Shown piece by piece: positions 8,572-17,300 of a stretch of 64,000 nt of DNA. Each line of letters begins with the position of its first letter. Within the stretch, counting starts at the first letter, position 1. The notes under the pieces were generated by a model. The model was not told where the DNA came from, searched no databases, and saw nothing but the letters and a program-made list of their open reading frames with translations. The position numbers and the translations under genes are program-made. Origin of the DNA: Allobranchiibius sp. CTAmp26 (lineage in GTDB: Bacteria; Actinomycetota; Actinomycetes; Actinomycetales; Dermatophilaceae); NCBI RefSeq assembly GCF_017565405.1, contig NZ_JAGEKR010000001.1:186001-250000 (forward strand), read 5' to 3'.

Positions 8572-9011
8572 GCGCGGGCCAGTCGTTCCAGGATCTGCGC
8601 GGCCGCGATGAGCGTCCGCCGCTCCTCCTCGGTGCAGTGCGCGTCGAGGCGACCGGCCAGCCACTCACCCCGTGCGGCCCGGTTGCCCAGGTCGAGCCGG
8701 CGCCCGGCCGTGGTCAGCGTGACGATCTGCCGACGCCCGTCGCTGGGGTCGGGTGTCCGTGTGATCAGCCCGAGCGCATCGAGCGAGGCCACCGTGCTGG
8801 CCATCGACTGCGGTCGCACCCCCTCCGACCTCGCCAGAGCCGACACGGTGTGCGCCTCGTCCTTCGACACGCGCGCGAGCACCGACGCCTGCCCGGGGCT
8901 CAGCTCGCCCTCCGTGGCGACCTCGCGCAGTCTGCGTCGGAATCGACCGAGAGCCACCCTGATGTCGTGGGAGGCCTGGGCTGCCGAGGGGCTGGTCTTC
9001 ATTCGGGCCAT
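8568..9011 (-). CDS. MarR family transcriptional regulator
   Basis: 147 aa. Winged-helix fold with VSALARSEGVRPQSMASTVASLDALGLITRTPDPSDGRRQIVTLT: recognition helix followed by the wing with the MarR signature DGRR. First gene of a two-gene operon with the MFS transporter (GTGA overlap) and divergent from an isochorismatase-like hydrolase. An 8-bp inverted repeat lies in the 60-bp gap between the two starts. Known behaviour of the family: the dimer binds such a palindrome and represses both itself and its transporter until a ligand releases it. Start at ATG 9011; ATG 9002 is an alternative. Confidence 0.93.
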   Translation of the reverse strand: MARMKTSPSAAQASHDIRVALGRFRRRLREVATEGELSPGQASVLARVSKDEAHTVSALARSEGVRPQSMASTVASLDALGLITRTPDPSDGRRQIVTLTTAGRRLDLGNRAARGEWLAGRLDAHCTEEERRTLIAAAQILERLARA

Positions 9012-9025
9012 TTCTACAGTCTAAC

Positions 9026-9047
9026 CTGAACAGATTGACCTGTTCAG
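9026..9047. promoter_or_regulatory. Likely MarR operator (CTGAACAG-N6-CTGTTCAG)
   Basis: Perfect 8-bp inverted repeat with a 6-bp spacer, centred 26 bp upstream of the marR start and about 35 bp upstream of the divergent hydrolase start. Half-site spacing (14 bp start to start) fits a MarR dimer. A single site here could repress both directions. Confidence 0.8.
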
Positions 9048-9071
9048 TTTGAACTACCTATATTGATCGGT

Positions 9072-9641
9072 ATGAGCGAGTCGAAGACCGTCCTCCTGGC
9101 CATGGACTTCCAGCAGGGCATCGTCGAACGCCTCCCTGACGCCCACGGCGTACTCGCGGCCGCGTCCTGTGCCGTCGCCGCCGCGCGTACGGCGGGAATC
9201 CCGGTGTTCTTCGTCAGGGTTGCGTTCCGGCCCGGCTACCCCGAGGTGGCCACGTCCAACCGAGCGTTCTCGGGCACCGCGCAGCACGCGGGCGACACGA
9301 TGACCCAGGATCATCCGGCCACCCGGCTGCATCCCGATCTCGAACGCCGCGACGACGAGCCGGTGATCACCAAACGCCGGGTGAGCGCGTTCACCGGGAG
9401 CGATCTCGAGGTGCTCCTGCGCGGCGCGGGCGCCGACACCATCGTCCTGTCCGGTATCGCCACGAGCGGGGTGGTCCTTTCGACCCTGCGCCAGGCCGCC
9501 GACCTGGACTACCGGCTCGTCGTACTGCAGGACGCGTGTGCGGACCGTGACCCCGAGGTGCACCGGGTGCTCACCGAGAAGGTCTTCCCCCGGCAGGCGA
9601 TGGTGACGACCACCGACGAGTGGATCGACGACCTCGGCTGA
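9072..9641 (+). CDS. Isochorismatase-like hydrolase lacking the catalytic cysteine
   Basis: 189 aa from ATG 9072. Rossmann-like cysteine-hydrolase fold: LLAMDFQQG near residue 9 supplies the first acidic residue, ITKRRVSAF near 102 the Lys. The usual cysteine of nicotinamidase-type enzymes, expected in the segment IATSGVVLST (~130-139), is replaced by Val. Isochorismatases and PhzD-type vinyl-ether hydrolases also lack this Cys, so the protein may act by acid chemistry or may not be a hydrolase. Divergent from marR and sharing its operator region, so probably co-regulated with the efflux pump. Confidence 0.85.
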   Translation: MSESKTVLLAMDFQQGIVERLPDAHGVLAAASCAVAAARTAGIPVFFVRVAFRPGYPEVATSNRAFSGTAQHAGDTMTQDHPATRLHPDLERRDDEPVITKRRVSAFTGSDLEVLLRGAGADTIVLSGIATSGVVLSTLRQAADLDYRLVVLQDACADRDPEVHRVLTEKVFPRQAMVTTTDEWIDDLG

Positions 9642-9681
9642 CCCCGATTCACCGGGAGGCCGAGGGGCCTAGCCTGGCCGG

Positions 9682-10035
9682 ATGACCGACACCGAGGGTT
9701 TCGACACCTCCGTCCCGCCGAGCGGCGAAGGATGCGCGGACTGCCTGACCGGCGCGAGCCCGGGCTGGTGGATGCACCTGCGCCGCTGCGCCCAGTGCGG
9801 GCACATCGGCTGCTGCGACACCTCACCGGGCCAGCACGCGACCGCGCACTACGAGGCGACCGGCCACCCGGTCATCCAGAGCTTCGAACCGGGCGAGGAC
9901 TGGTGCTTCGACTACCGCACCGGCGGGTTCGCGTACGGGCCTCCGCTCGCCCCGCCCACCAGTCACCCCCATGGCCAGGGCGTCCCCGCGCCCGCCGACA
10001 AGGTGCCGGCCGACTGGCAGGACCAGCTCCACTAG
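9682..10035 (+). CDS. UBP-type zinc finger protein
   Basis: 117 aa. Zinc-binding pattern CADC at ~18-21, CAQCGHIGCCD at ~36-46, then HATAHYEATGHPV at ~52-64: the Cys/His array of the ubiquitin-protease-type zinc finger, followed by WCFDY. Bacterial stand-alone UBP fingers are common in actinobacteria and have no established function; they cannot bind ubiquitin here and may recognise another C-terminal peptide. A Pro/His-rich tail ends the protein. Single gene; downstream is the second REP-like palindrome. Confidence 0.88.
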   Translation: MTDTEGFDTSVPPSGEGCADCLTGASPGWWMHLRRCAQCGHIGCCDTSPGQHATAHYEATGHPVIQSFEPGEDWCFDYRTGGFAYGPPLAPPTSHPHGQGVPAPADKVPADWQDQLH

Positions 10036-10092
10036 CCGACGCCGGGATGTCGGCCACGTGCCCACGCCATGGTCGACGTGGCCGCAGCGCGT

Positions 10093-10158
10093 AGGTGCGT
10101 GGGTTTTGCGTTCGCGGCCAGTGCTGCAGCCCTGGCCGCAAACGCAAAACCCGCACCT
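10093..10158. repeat. REP-like palindrome, copy 2 (27-bp arms)
   Basis: Left arm 10093-10121 and right arm 10132-10158 pair over 27 bp with one mismatch and a 2-nt bulge; the 10-nt loop contains GCTGCAGC. The inner part is the same as 6590-6629, with the loop in reverse orientation. It sits between convergent genes and could also terminate transcription. Confidence 0.85.
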
Positions 10159-10195
10159 GGCGCCTGACTGCAGCGCGCGCGGCGACCGAAGCAGC

Positions 10196-11002
10196 TCAGG
10201 GAACCGCCGGCGCGGCGAAGTGGAAACGGGCGAACGCCAGCGCCTCCGCCAGGTCCAGTTCGCGCTCTTCGTCGTCGAGCTTGCGGGTGCCGACCTCCAG
10301 GACGATCGACCCGTCGTACCCGCTCGCAGCCAGCGTCTCCAGGAACTGCGCGCACGGTTGTCCCCCACGCCCCGGCACCAGATGCTCGTCCTTGAACGAC
10401 CCCGAGCCGTCGGCCAGGTGCACATGCGCCAACCGGTCGCCGAGCGCGGCCTGCATGGCCATCGCGTCGGACCCGGCGGTCGCGGTATGCGACAGGTCGA
10501 GCGTGACGTTCGCGTAGTCGATGCCCACCGGGTCCCAGCCGGGCAGATACGCCTGCATCTCCCGTTGCCGCGCACGCCAGGGGAACATGTTCTCCACCGC
10601 GAGCTGTATGCCGCTGTCCTCCTCGCGCTGCGCGACACCTTCGACGAACTCCGCGGCGTAGTCCCGTTGCCAGCGGAACGGCGGATGCAGCACCACGGTG
10701 TCCGCGCCGACCTCGCGGGCGACCCGGACCGAGTTGTCGACCTTGTCCCAGGGCTCGGTGCCCCAGATGCGCTGCGTCAGCAGCAGGGTCGGCGCGTGGA
10801 TGGAGACCACCGGCAGCTGATAGTGGTCGATGAGGCGCTGCAGCGCGCCCGCCTCCTGACTGACCGGGTCGTTCCACACCATCACCTCGACCCCGTCGTA
10901 GCCGAGCCGGTCGGCGAGGTCGAAGGTGGCCGCGACACCGTGCGGATAGACGGACGCGGTCGAGAGGGCGACCCGGGCGTCCGGGATGCGGCTGATGCTC
11001 AC
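10196..11002 (-). CDS. Sugar phosphate isomerase/epimerase family TIM-barrel protein
   Basis: 268 aa from a GTG start that overlaps the Ppx/GppA stop codon (GTGA). TIM-barrel of the xylose-isomerase-like AP-endonuclease-2 superfamily: [11 protein letters not shown] (~33), [11 protein letters not shown] (~70), TVVLHPPF (~110), LAVENMFPW (~141), [13 protein letters not shown] (~170), HVHLADG (~198), EVGTRK near the end. The Glu/His/Asp positions match metal-binding residues of the family. The substrate is not deducible. Co-transcription with the Ppx/GppA gene is conserved in many actinobacteria. Candidate reactions are sugar epimerisation or endonuclease IV-like repair; the former is more likely. 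Confidence 0.87.
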   Translation of the reverse strand: MSISRIPDARVALSTASVYPHGVAATFDLADRLGYDGVEVMVWNDPVSQEAGALQRLIDHYQLPVVSIHAPTLLLTQRIWGTEPWDKVDNSVRVAREVGADTVVLHPPFRWQRDYAAEFVEGVAQREEDSGIQLAVENMFPWRARQREMQAYLPGWDPVGIDYANVTLDLSHTATAGSDAMAMQAALGDRLAHVHLADGSGSFKDEHLVPGRGGQPCAQFLETLAASGYDGSIVLEVGTRKLDDEERELDLAEALAFARFHFAAPAVP

Positions 11003-11940
11003 TCCGCGGAGTCCCATCCGTCCATGGCGTCCAACCGGCGCAGGATCACTCCCTCGCGCAGCGCCCAGGGGCACAGCGTCAGCGCGGGTACGTCGAGCAG
11101 CTCCATGGTGCCCTCGATGACCACCGCACCGGCCAGCATCTGGGCGGACCGGCTGGCCGAGACACCCGGGAGCCCGGCTCGCTCGGCGGCCGTCATCTTC
11201 GCCAGGCGGGGCACCAGCTTGGTGAGGTCGGCGCGCTCGAGGGTGCGCTCGACGTACGGGCCCTCGTCCTTCGGCGCTGCCCCACACAGCCGCGCCAGCG
11301 AACGGATCGTCTTGCTGGTGCCGACGACATGGTCCGGGCGGCCGAACCGGGTCAGGTCGCGCATGCTGCGGGCGATCTCGGTGCGGACCTGCTTGCGCAT
11401 CGCGCGCAGGTCCTCCGGTGCCGGCGGGTCGCCCTGCAGCGTGCGGGTCAGGCGTCCCGCGCCCAGCGGCAGACTGATCGCGGCTTCCGGCACCTCGTCC
11501 TGCCCGTTGGCGAGCTCCAGCGATCCGCCGCCGATGTCGATGACGATCAGCCGCCCGGACGACCAGCCGAACCAGCGTCGTACGGCGAGGAAGGTCAGCG
11601 ACGACTCCTGTTCGCCCGAGAGCACCTGCAGGTGGATGCCGGTCGTGTCGCGGACGGTCCTCAGCACGTCGTCGCCGTTGGGCGCCTCGCGGATGGCGCT
11701 GGTGGCGAAGGCCAGCAGCTGCTCGGCGCCCTGGTCCTCGGCGATCGTCTTGCACTCCTCGACGAAGCCGTTCAACGCCGCGATGCCGTCCTCGGCGATG
11801 TCGCCGTCCGCGGTGGTGTGCTCGGAGAGCCGCAGCTCGCGCTTGTGCGAGAACGCCGGGATCGGCTGGGCACCGCGGTGGGCGTCGACCACGAGCAGGT
11901 GGACCGTGTTCGATCCGACGTCGATCACTCCGAGGCGCAT
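10999..11940 (-). CDS. Ppx/GppA phosphatase family protein
   Basis: 313 aa. Actin-like ATPase fold: phosphate-1 loop [16 protein letters not shown] at the N-terminus, second loop [11 protein letters not shown] (~134-144), [12 protein letters not shown] (~230). The family covers exopolyphosphatase and (p)ppGpp-pentaphosphate phosphatase; short ~310-aa actinobacterial members lack the C-terminal HD domain and correspond to Ppx1/Ppx2-like enzymes. It leads an operon with the TIM-barrel protein. The exact substrate (polyphosphate or pppGpp) cannot be told from sequence. Confidence 0.9.
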   Translation of the reverse strand: MRLGVIDVGSNTVHLLVVDAHRGAQPIPAFSHKRELRLSEHTTADGDIAEDGIAALNGFVEECKTIAEDQGAEQLLAFATSAIREAPNGDDVLRTVRDTTGIHLQVLSGEQESSLTFLAVRRWFGWSSGRLIVIDIGGGSLELANGQDEVPEAAISLPLGAGRLTRTLQGDPPAPEDLRAMRKQVRTEIARSMRDLTRFGRPDHVVGTSKTIRSLARLCGAAPKDEGPYVERTLERADLTKLVPRLAKMTAAERAGLPGVSASRSAQMLAGAVVIEGTMELLDVPALTLCPWALREGVILRRLDAMDGWDSAE

Positions 11941-11964
11941 GCGGCCAAACTAGTCGGCACGGCT

Positions 11965-12465
11965 TCAGTCGGTGAGCACCATCCACTGGCGCCCGTCGAT
12001 GATCTCCCGTTGCGCGTCCAGATGCCCCGCGTGGCAGGCGGTCTCGGCGATCACATGCAGGATCACCTCACCGAGGTCGTGCATCCGCCAGTCGCCGAAG
12101 AGATCTCCGGGCCACCAGCCGGGTGGCGTGTGCGCCGGCGTACGCGCGATGACCGCGTCGGAACGGGTGATCGCGGCGCGGTACCGGTCGACCATCCGCA
12201 GGGCGGGCACGTCGACCGGCACGTCCCAGACGTCGGGTGCGTTCTGGTAGTCCTGCCCCTCCCCCGCCACCACGGCCGTGAACCAGAAGTCCTCGATGTC
12301 GCTGGCCAGGTGCGCCAGCATCCCCGCGCACGACCATCCCGACGGCAGCACCGTACGGCGCAGCTGCTCCTCGGTGAGCCCGTCGACGATGCCGAGCACG
12401 TGACGGCGCTGCGCGCGCAGGTAGTCCAGGAGCAGATCGCGGTGCGGGTCGTGAGCCGGCGTCAT
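11965..12465 (-). CDS. DinB family protein (DUF664)
   Basis: 166 aa, four-helix DinB/DUF664 fold. [20 protein letters not shown] carries the first metal-type His; [21 protein letters not shown] near the C-terminus carries the other two (H-x3-H spacing typical of the family). A likely metal-dependent small-molecule transferase or resistance protein of unknown substrate. Divergent from the Cys-rich gene at 12518 with a 52-bp gap. It shares only the fold with the other DinB protein at 6662. Confidence 0.85.
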   Translation of the reverse strand: MTPAHDPHRDLLLDYLRAQRRHVLGIVDGLTEEQLRRTVLPSGWSCAGMLAHLASDIEDFWFTAVVAGEGQDYQNAPDVWDVPVDVPALRMVDRYRAAITRSDAVIARTPAHTPPGWWPGDLFGDWRMHDLGEVILHVIAETACHAGHLDAQREIIDGRQWMVLTD

Positions 12466-12517
12466 GGGTCGATCCTTCCCGATCCGGTCGTCCGGCGCGC
12501 CGGGCTACCATCGCGCC

Positions 12518-13321
12518 GTGGCCGAGACCGATCCGAATGTCGCACGAAGCTGGGTCGAATTCGACAACCCGGACGACGGTGCCGAGCGCTTCCGATGCGA
12601 TCTGACCTGGCTGACCTCGAACTGGACGTGCATCTACGGCCGCGGCTGCCAGGGCATCTACGCCGACCGGCCGGACGACGGCTGCTGCACCCTCGGCGCG
12701 CATTTCGCCGACAAGGACGACCTGAAGAACGTCCGCCGGGTCGTCAAAGAGCTCGGCCCGGACGAATGGCAGTACTACGACGAGGGCCACTCCGCCCTCG
12801 GCTGGCGCGAGAAGGAGGACGGCGCGACCAAGACCCGGGTCGTCGACGGCGCGTGCATCTTCCTCAACCGCCCCGGCTTCCCTGCGGGCGACGGCTGCTC
12901 CCTGCACCAGCACGCGCTGCTGACCGGCGTCGAACCCCACACGGTCAAGCCGGACGTCTGCTGGCAGCTGCCGTTGCGGCGCACCTTCCGCACGGTCGAG
13001 CGGGGCGACGACACGTCGTACCTGGAGATCTCGATCGGTGAGTACCAGCGCAGCGGCTGGGGTCCGGGCGGGCACGACCTGGACTGGTACTGCAGTTCCA
13101 ACCCCGAGGCACACGTCGGGAAGGAGCCGCTCTACCTCTCCAACGCCGGCGAACTGCGCCACCTGATGGGTGAGGCGGCGTACGCCGTGCTCGTCACCCA
13201 TTGCGAGGCCCACCTGGCGCTCGCGAAGGCGGCGCGTCGGCCGGGCAACCGCACGCTGCTGCCCCTGCTCATCCACCCGGCCACGCTCGACGCGCAGAAG
13301 CAGAACCGCAAGCGCCTCTGA
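12518..13321 (+). CDS. Cysteine-rich conserved hypothetical protein
   Basis: 267 aa from GTG 12518. I do not recognise an assigned function. It has eleven or so Cys, clustered as [39 protein letters not shown] and DWYCSS, a pattern suggesting a metal or Fe-S cluster. It recalls the YkgJ/DUF3109 type of zinc- or iron-chelating domain (CxxxxC, GRGCQ, CxxH). No signal peptide or membrane segment; the C-terminus is basic ([10 protein letters not shown]). It directly precedes radA on the same strand, 41 bp apart, so may be co-transcribed with it. Possible roles: redox or metal-binding protein. Confidence is for the gene being real. Confidence 0.82.
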   Translation: MAETDPNVARSWVEFDNPDDGAERFRCDLTWLTSNWTCIYGRGCQGIYADRPDDGCCTLGAHFADKDDLKNVRRVVKELGPDEWQYYDEGHSALGWREKEDGATKTRVVDGACIFLNRPGFPAGDGCSLHQHALLTGVEPHTVKPDVCWQLPLRRTFRTVERGDDTSYLEISIGEYQRSGWGPGGHDLDWYCSSNPEAHVGKEPLYLSNAGELRHLMGEAAYAVLVTHCEAHLALAKAARRPGNRTLLPLLIHPATLDAQKQNRKRL

Positions 13322-13362
13322 CCGGCCGCACGCCTGTCGGCGGCGGCGCATACCTTCTGCGT

Positions 13363-14760
13363 ATGCCGACCGCGAGCGCCCGCAAGAAACCCCCAGCGCC
13401 GTCCTACCGCTGCACCGAGTGCGGCTGGACCGCGATCAAGTGGGTCGGGCGCTGCAGCGAGTGCCAGGCGTGGGGCACCTTGGAGGAGATCGGCCAGGTC
13501 GGCGTGCACACCGCCGCCGCGACCGTGCTCGAACGGCCTGCCGTGCCGATCGGCGAGGTGGACGGCTCGCAGGCCTCCGCCCGGCCGACCGGGGTGAGCG
13601 AGTTCGACCGGGTGCTGGGCGGCGGGCTCGTGCCGGGCGCGGTGATCCTGGTCGCCGGAGAGCCGGGCATCGGCAAGTCCACGCTGCTGCTGGACGTCGC
13701 GGCGCGTGCCGCGCGCGGGCCGCGCCGGGTGCTCTACGTCAGCGGCGAGGAGTCGGCCGCCCAGGTGCGGGTGCGTGCCGAGCGGATCGAGGCCCTGGCC
13801 CGCACCCTCTTCCTGGCCAGCGAGACCGATCTGGCCACCGTGCTCGCGCAGATCGATCAGGTCCGCCCGGAGCTGCTGGTGATCGACTCGGTGCAGACCA
13901 TCGCCTCCACCGAGATCCCCGGCGCGCCCGGCAACGTCAGCCAGGTGCGCGAAGTGGCCGCGGCGATCATCCAGGTCGCCAAGCAGCGCGACATCAGCGT
14001 GCTGCTGGTCGGACACGTCACCAAGGACGGCTCGATCGCCGGGCCGCGGGTGCTGGAGCACCTGGTCGACGTCGTCGTGCAGTTCGAGGGTGAGCGGCAT
14101 TCGCGGCTGCGCCTGGTGCGCGCCGCGAAGAACAGGTACGGCCCCACGGACGAGGTGGGCTGCTTCGACCTGTCCGACGTCGGCATCGTCGGCCTGCCGG
14201 ACCCGAGCGGGCTCTTCCTCACCCGCCGCGAGCAACCGGTGCCCGGCACGTGCGTCACGGTGACCCTCGAGGGGCGCCGCCCGCTGGTCACCGAGGTGCA
14301 GGCGCTGATGGTCGACGGCGTGCAGGGCAACCCGCGGCGCACCACCAGCGGGATCGACTCCTCGAGGACGGCCATGATCCTGGCTGTGCTCGACCGCCGC
14401 GCCGGACTGCCGGTCTCCCGCAGCGACTGCTACCTGTCCACCGTCGGAGGCGTCCGCCTCAGCGAACCGGCTGCCGACCTGGCGATCGCCCTGGCGATCG
14501 CGAGCGGCGTACAGGACCGGCCGATGGGCGCCGGCACCGTGGCCGTCGGCGAGGTGGGACTGGCAGGCGAGGTACGCGCGGTGTCCGGAGTCGCGCGGCG
14601 ATTGGCCGAAGCCTTCCGCATCGGGTTCAAGAGGGCGGTCATCCCCGCCGGTTCGCTCGCCGGCGAAGCGGCCCCCGAGGGCATGCAGGTGGTCGAGGTC
14701 ACCGACGTGCAGAGTGCCGTGCGACTGATCGACGGGGGCGGCGGCCCGCGTCTCACATAG
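13363..14760 (+). CDS. radA: DNA repair protein RadA
   Basis: 465 aa. Order: C4 zinc finger (Cys 17, 20, 31, 34), RecA-like ATPase with Walker A GEPGIGKST (~102-110), the RadA-specific KNRYGPT motif (~255), and a C-terminal Lon-protease-like domain (residues ~300-455). RadA drives branch migration of recombination intermediates. It is followed 10 bp later by disA, as is usual in Gram-positive bacteria, and the pair act together: RadA is known to inhibit DisA diadenylate cyclase activity in Bacillus. ATG 13363 chosen because the zinc finger starts right after it. Confidence 0.98.
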   Translation: MPTASARKKPPAPSYRCTECGWTAIKWVGRCSECQAWGTLEEIGQVGVHTAAATVLERPAVPIGEVDGSQASARPTGVSEFDRVLGGGLVPGAVILVAGEPGIGKSTLLLDVAARAARGPRRVLYVSGEESAAQVRVRAERIEALARTLFLASETDLATVLAQIDQVRPELLVIDSVQTIASTEIPGAPGNVSQVREVAAAIIQVAKQRDISVLLVGHVTKDGSIAGPRVLEHLVDVVVQFEGERHSRLRLVRAAKNRYGPTDEVGCFDLSDVGIVGLPDPSGLFLTRREQPVPGTCVTVTLEGRRPLVTEVQALMVDGVQGNPRRTTSGIDSSRTAMILAVLDRRAGLPVSRSDCYLSTVGGVRLSEPAADLAIALAIASGVQDRPMGAGTVAVGEVGLAGEVRAVSGVARRLAEAFRIGFKRAVIPAGSLAGEAAPEGMQVVEVTDVQSAVRLIDGGGGPRLT

Positions 14761-14770
14761 AATCCAGCGC

Positions 14771-15847
14771 GTGCCACCCACCGAGGACCAGTTGCTGCGC
14801 GACACGCTCGCCGCGGCCGCGCCGGGCACCCAGTTGCGCGACGCCCTCGAGCGCATCCTGCGGGGCCGTACCGGCGCACTGATCGTGCTCGGCCACGACG
14901 CCGTGGTGCAGAGCATCAGCACCGGCGGCTTCCCGATCGACATCGACTTCTCTTCCACGCGGGTGCGAGAGCTCGCCAAGATGGACGGCGCCATCGTCCT
15001 GGACAGTGCGGTCACGCGGATCATCAGCGCCGCCGTCCAGCTCGTCCCCGACCCCAATATCCGCACCCGGGAATCCGGCACCCGGCATCGAACCGCGGAG
15101 CGGGTCGCGAAGCAGACCGGACTGCCGGTGATCTCGGTCAGCCAGTCGATGCAGACCATCGCCCTCTACGTCGGTTCGCTGCGGCACGTCATGGAGGGCT
15201 CCAACGCGATCCTGTCGCGTGCCAATCAGGCGCTGCAGACGCTGGAGCGCTACAAGGCGCGCCTCGACGAGGTGACCCGCACCCTGTCCGCCCTGGAGAT
15301 CGAGGACCTGGTCACGGTCCGCGACGTGGCAACGGTGCTGCAGCGGCTGGAGATGGTGCGGCGGATCAGCGAGGAGATCGCCGAGTACGTCGTGGAGCTC
15401 GGCGTCGACGGGCGGCTGATGTCCCTGCAGCTGGACGAGCTGGTCGGCACCCTCTCGGACGACCGCGAGCTGGTCGTGCGCGACTACGTCGACGTCGCCC
15501 GCGACGGCATCACCACCCAGCAGGCACTCGACCGGCTGGCGGCGATCAGCTCCACCGACCTGCTCGACCTGCACGCCGGCGCCGGGGCGCTGGGGTCCCC
15601 CGGCGTCGCCGAATCGCTCGACGCGCCGGTCTCACCGCGCGGCTACCGGCTGCTCAGCAAGATCCCGCGGATTCCGCCGATGATCAACGACCGCCTGGTG
15701 GAGCACTTCGGAGGCCTGCAGAAACTGCTGGCGGCCGACTTCGACCATCTGATGGCCGTCGAGGGCGTCGGGGAGCTGCGCGCCCGCTCGGTCCGCGAGG
15801 GGCTGTCACGGCTGGCCGAGAACAGCATCCTCGAGCGGTACGTCTGA
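14771..15847 (+). CDS. disA: DNA integrity scanning diadenylate cyclase DisA
   Basis: 358 aa, GTG start. N-terminal DAC domain with DGA at 72-74 and RHR at 105-107, the two motifs that bind ATP and catalyse c-di-AMP formation; a helical linker (~150-290); a C-terminal helix-hairpin-helix DNA-binding domain (LVEHFGGLQKLLAADFDHLMAVEGVGELRAR). It makes c-di-AMP from two ATP while scanning DNA and stops at branched structures. Downstream of radA with a 10-bp gap and upstream of mutY with a 10-bp gap: likely one operon. Confidence 0.98.
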   Translation: MPPTEDQLLRDTLAAAAPGTQLRDALERILRGRTGALIVLGHDAVVQSISTGGFPIDIDFSSTRVRELAKMDGAIVLDSAVTRIISAAVQLVPDPNIRTRESGTRHRTAERVAKQTGLPVISVSQSMQTIALYVGSLRHVMEGSNAILSRANQALQTLERYKARLDEVTRTLSALEIEDLVTVRDVATVLQRLEMVRRISEEIAEYVVELGVDGRLMSLQLDELVGTLSDDRELVVRDYVDVARDGITTQQALDRLAAISSTDLLDLHAGAGALGSPGVAESLDAPVSPRGYRLLSKIPRIPPMINDRLVEHFGGLQKLLAADFDHLMAVEGVGELRARSVREGLSRLAENSILERYV

Positions 15848-15857
15848 GCTGCACGCG

Positions 15858-16742
15858 GTGACCGCCACCGACCACGCCGTACTCCATCGACCCGTTCTGG
15901 ACTGGTACGCCGAGCAACGCCGCGACCTGCCCTGGCGGTCCCCCGGCGCCACGCCGTGGGGCGTCTTCGTGTCCGAGGTCATGCTGCAGCAGACCCCCGT
16001 CGTACGGGTGCTGCCGGTGTGGACGCAGTGGATGACGCGTTGGCCGACCCCTGCGGACCTCGCCGCCGCCGCGCCCGGCGACGCTGTCCGGCACTGGGGG
16101 CGCCTCGGATACCCGCGCCGGGCCCTACGCCTGCACGCCGCGGCCACCGCGATGGTCGCATCGCACGACGGCGCGGTCCCGGACGACCTGGAGCAGTTGC
16201 GGGCGCTCCCCGGAGTCGGTTCGTACACCGCGGCCGCGGTCGGAGCCTTCGCGTTCGGTATCCGCTGCGCCGTCGTCGACACCAACGTGCGCCGGGTGCA
16301 CGCCCGCTGCGTGACGGGGTCGGCGCAGGCGGCCCCGGCGTTGACCGCGGCCGAGTCGCGCCTGGCCGAGGAACTCCTCCCGCCCGACGACGCGAAAGCC
16401 GCCGTCTGGAACGTCGCGGTGATGGAGCTCGGCGCGCTGGTCTGCACTGCCGCCTCCCCCACCTGCGACCGCTGCCCGATCGCCGACCGGTGCGCCTGGG
16501 TGGCGGCCGGCCGCCCGGCGTACGACGGGCCGGTCAAGCGCGCGCAGCGGTGGGCCGGCACCGACCGGCAGGTGCGCGGACTGCTCCTGCAGGCGCTGCG
16601 GGACGCGGACGGCCCGGTGGAGCAGGCCCGTCTCGACCTCGTGTGGGCCGACGCGGCACAGCGGGGTCGCTGCCTGGCGGGCCTGATCGAGGACGGGCTC
16701 ATCGACCCGCTGCCGGACCGGGCCTACGCGCTGCCCGGCTGA
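15858..16742 (+). CDS. mutY: A/G-specific adenine glycosylase MutY
   Basis: 294 aa, GTG start. Removes adenine mispaired with 8-oxoguanine. Features: WRSPGATPWGVFVSEVMLQQTPV (~25-50), helix-hairpin-helix LPGVGSYTAAAVGAFAFG (~116), catalytic Asp in VVDTNVRRV (~141), and a [4Fe-4S] cluster motif C-x6-C-x2-C-x5-C at residues 196, 203, 206 and 212. The C-terminal MutT-like region is short, as is usual in actinobacteria. It closes the radA-disA-mutY cluster; its last 19 bp overlap the convergent gluconokinase gene. Confidence 0.96.
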   Translation: MTATDHAVLHRPVLDWYAEQRRDLPWRSPGATPWGVFVSEVMLQQTPVVRVLPVWTQWMTRWPTPADLAAAAPGDAVRHWGRLGYPRRALRLHAAATAMVASHDGAVPDDLEQLRALPGVGSYTAAAVGAFAFGIRCAVVDTNVRRVHARCVTGSAQAAPALTAAESRLAEELLPPDDAKAAVWNVAVMELGALVCTAASPTCDRCPIADRCAWVAAGRPAYDGPVKRAQRWAGTDRQVRGLLLQALRDADGPVEQARLDLVWADAAQRGRCLAGLIEDGLIDPLPDRAYALPG

Positions 16743-17269
16743 GCGCCCAGGCCCAACTTCTCGAACGCCTCGTCGACCACGTCCTGCGGATCGCCGTGGG
16801 CGTGCACCACGACACCGGGCTCGTCCGGCTGCAGCGCCTCGAGCGTGGCCAACTGCGACGGCAGCAACGACGCGGGCATGTAATGGCCGGTGCGCGCCGC
16901 GAGGCGTCGTTCCAGCTCCTGCACAGGCACGTCGATATCGCAGAACCGCACCCGGTCGCGCCCCTTCACCAGCAGGTCCCGGTACTCGCGCTTCAGCGCC
17001 GAGCAGGTGATGATCGCGCTGCGGCCCTCGCGCGCATGCTCGTCCATCCACGCTCCGATGGCCCGCAGCCACGGCCAGCGATCCTCGTCGGTGAGGGGCG
17101 TGCCATGCGCCATCTTCTCCACGTTCGCCGCGGGGTGGAAGTCGTCGCCCTCGGCGAAGTCCCACCCGAGTCTGGTCGCGAGCGCAGTGGCGATGGTGGT
17201 CTTCCCGGAGCCCGAGACCCCCATCACGATCACGAACTGCGGACGGTCGTGCCCCGAGGCGGTACTCAT
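16724..17269 (-). CDS. gntK: Gluconokinase
   Basis: 181 aa. P-loop kinase with Walker A GVSGSGKTT (~17-25) and the gluconate-kinase signature GWDFAEGDDFHPAANVEKMAHGTPLTDEDRWPWL (~38-71); also CSALKREYRDLL and HYMPASLLPSQLATLE. It phosphorylates D-gluconate to 6-phosphogluconate for the pentose phosphate pathway. Full length for the family. Stands alone on the minus strand, convergent with mutY (19-bp overlap) and divergent from the alkyltransferase-like gene, with only 31 bp between the two starts. Confidence 0.95.
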   Translation of the reverse strand: MSTASGHDRPQFVIVMGVSGSGKTTIATALATRLGWDFAEGDDFHPAANVEKMAHGTPLTDEDRWPWLRAIGAWMDEHAREGRSAIITCSALKREYRDLLVKGRDRVRFCDIDVPVQELERRLAARTGHYMPASLLPSQLATLEALQPDEPGVVVHAHGDPQDVVDEAFEKLGLGAQPGSA

Positions 17270-17300
17270 GGTCCTCGACCCTACTGACTACCTTGCGGGC

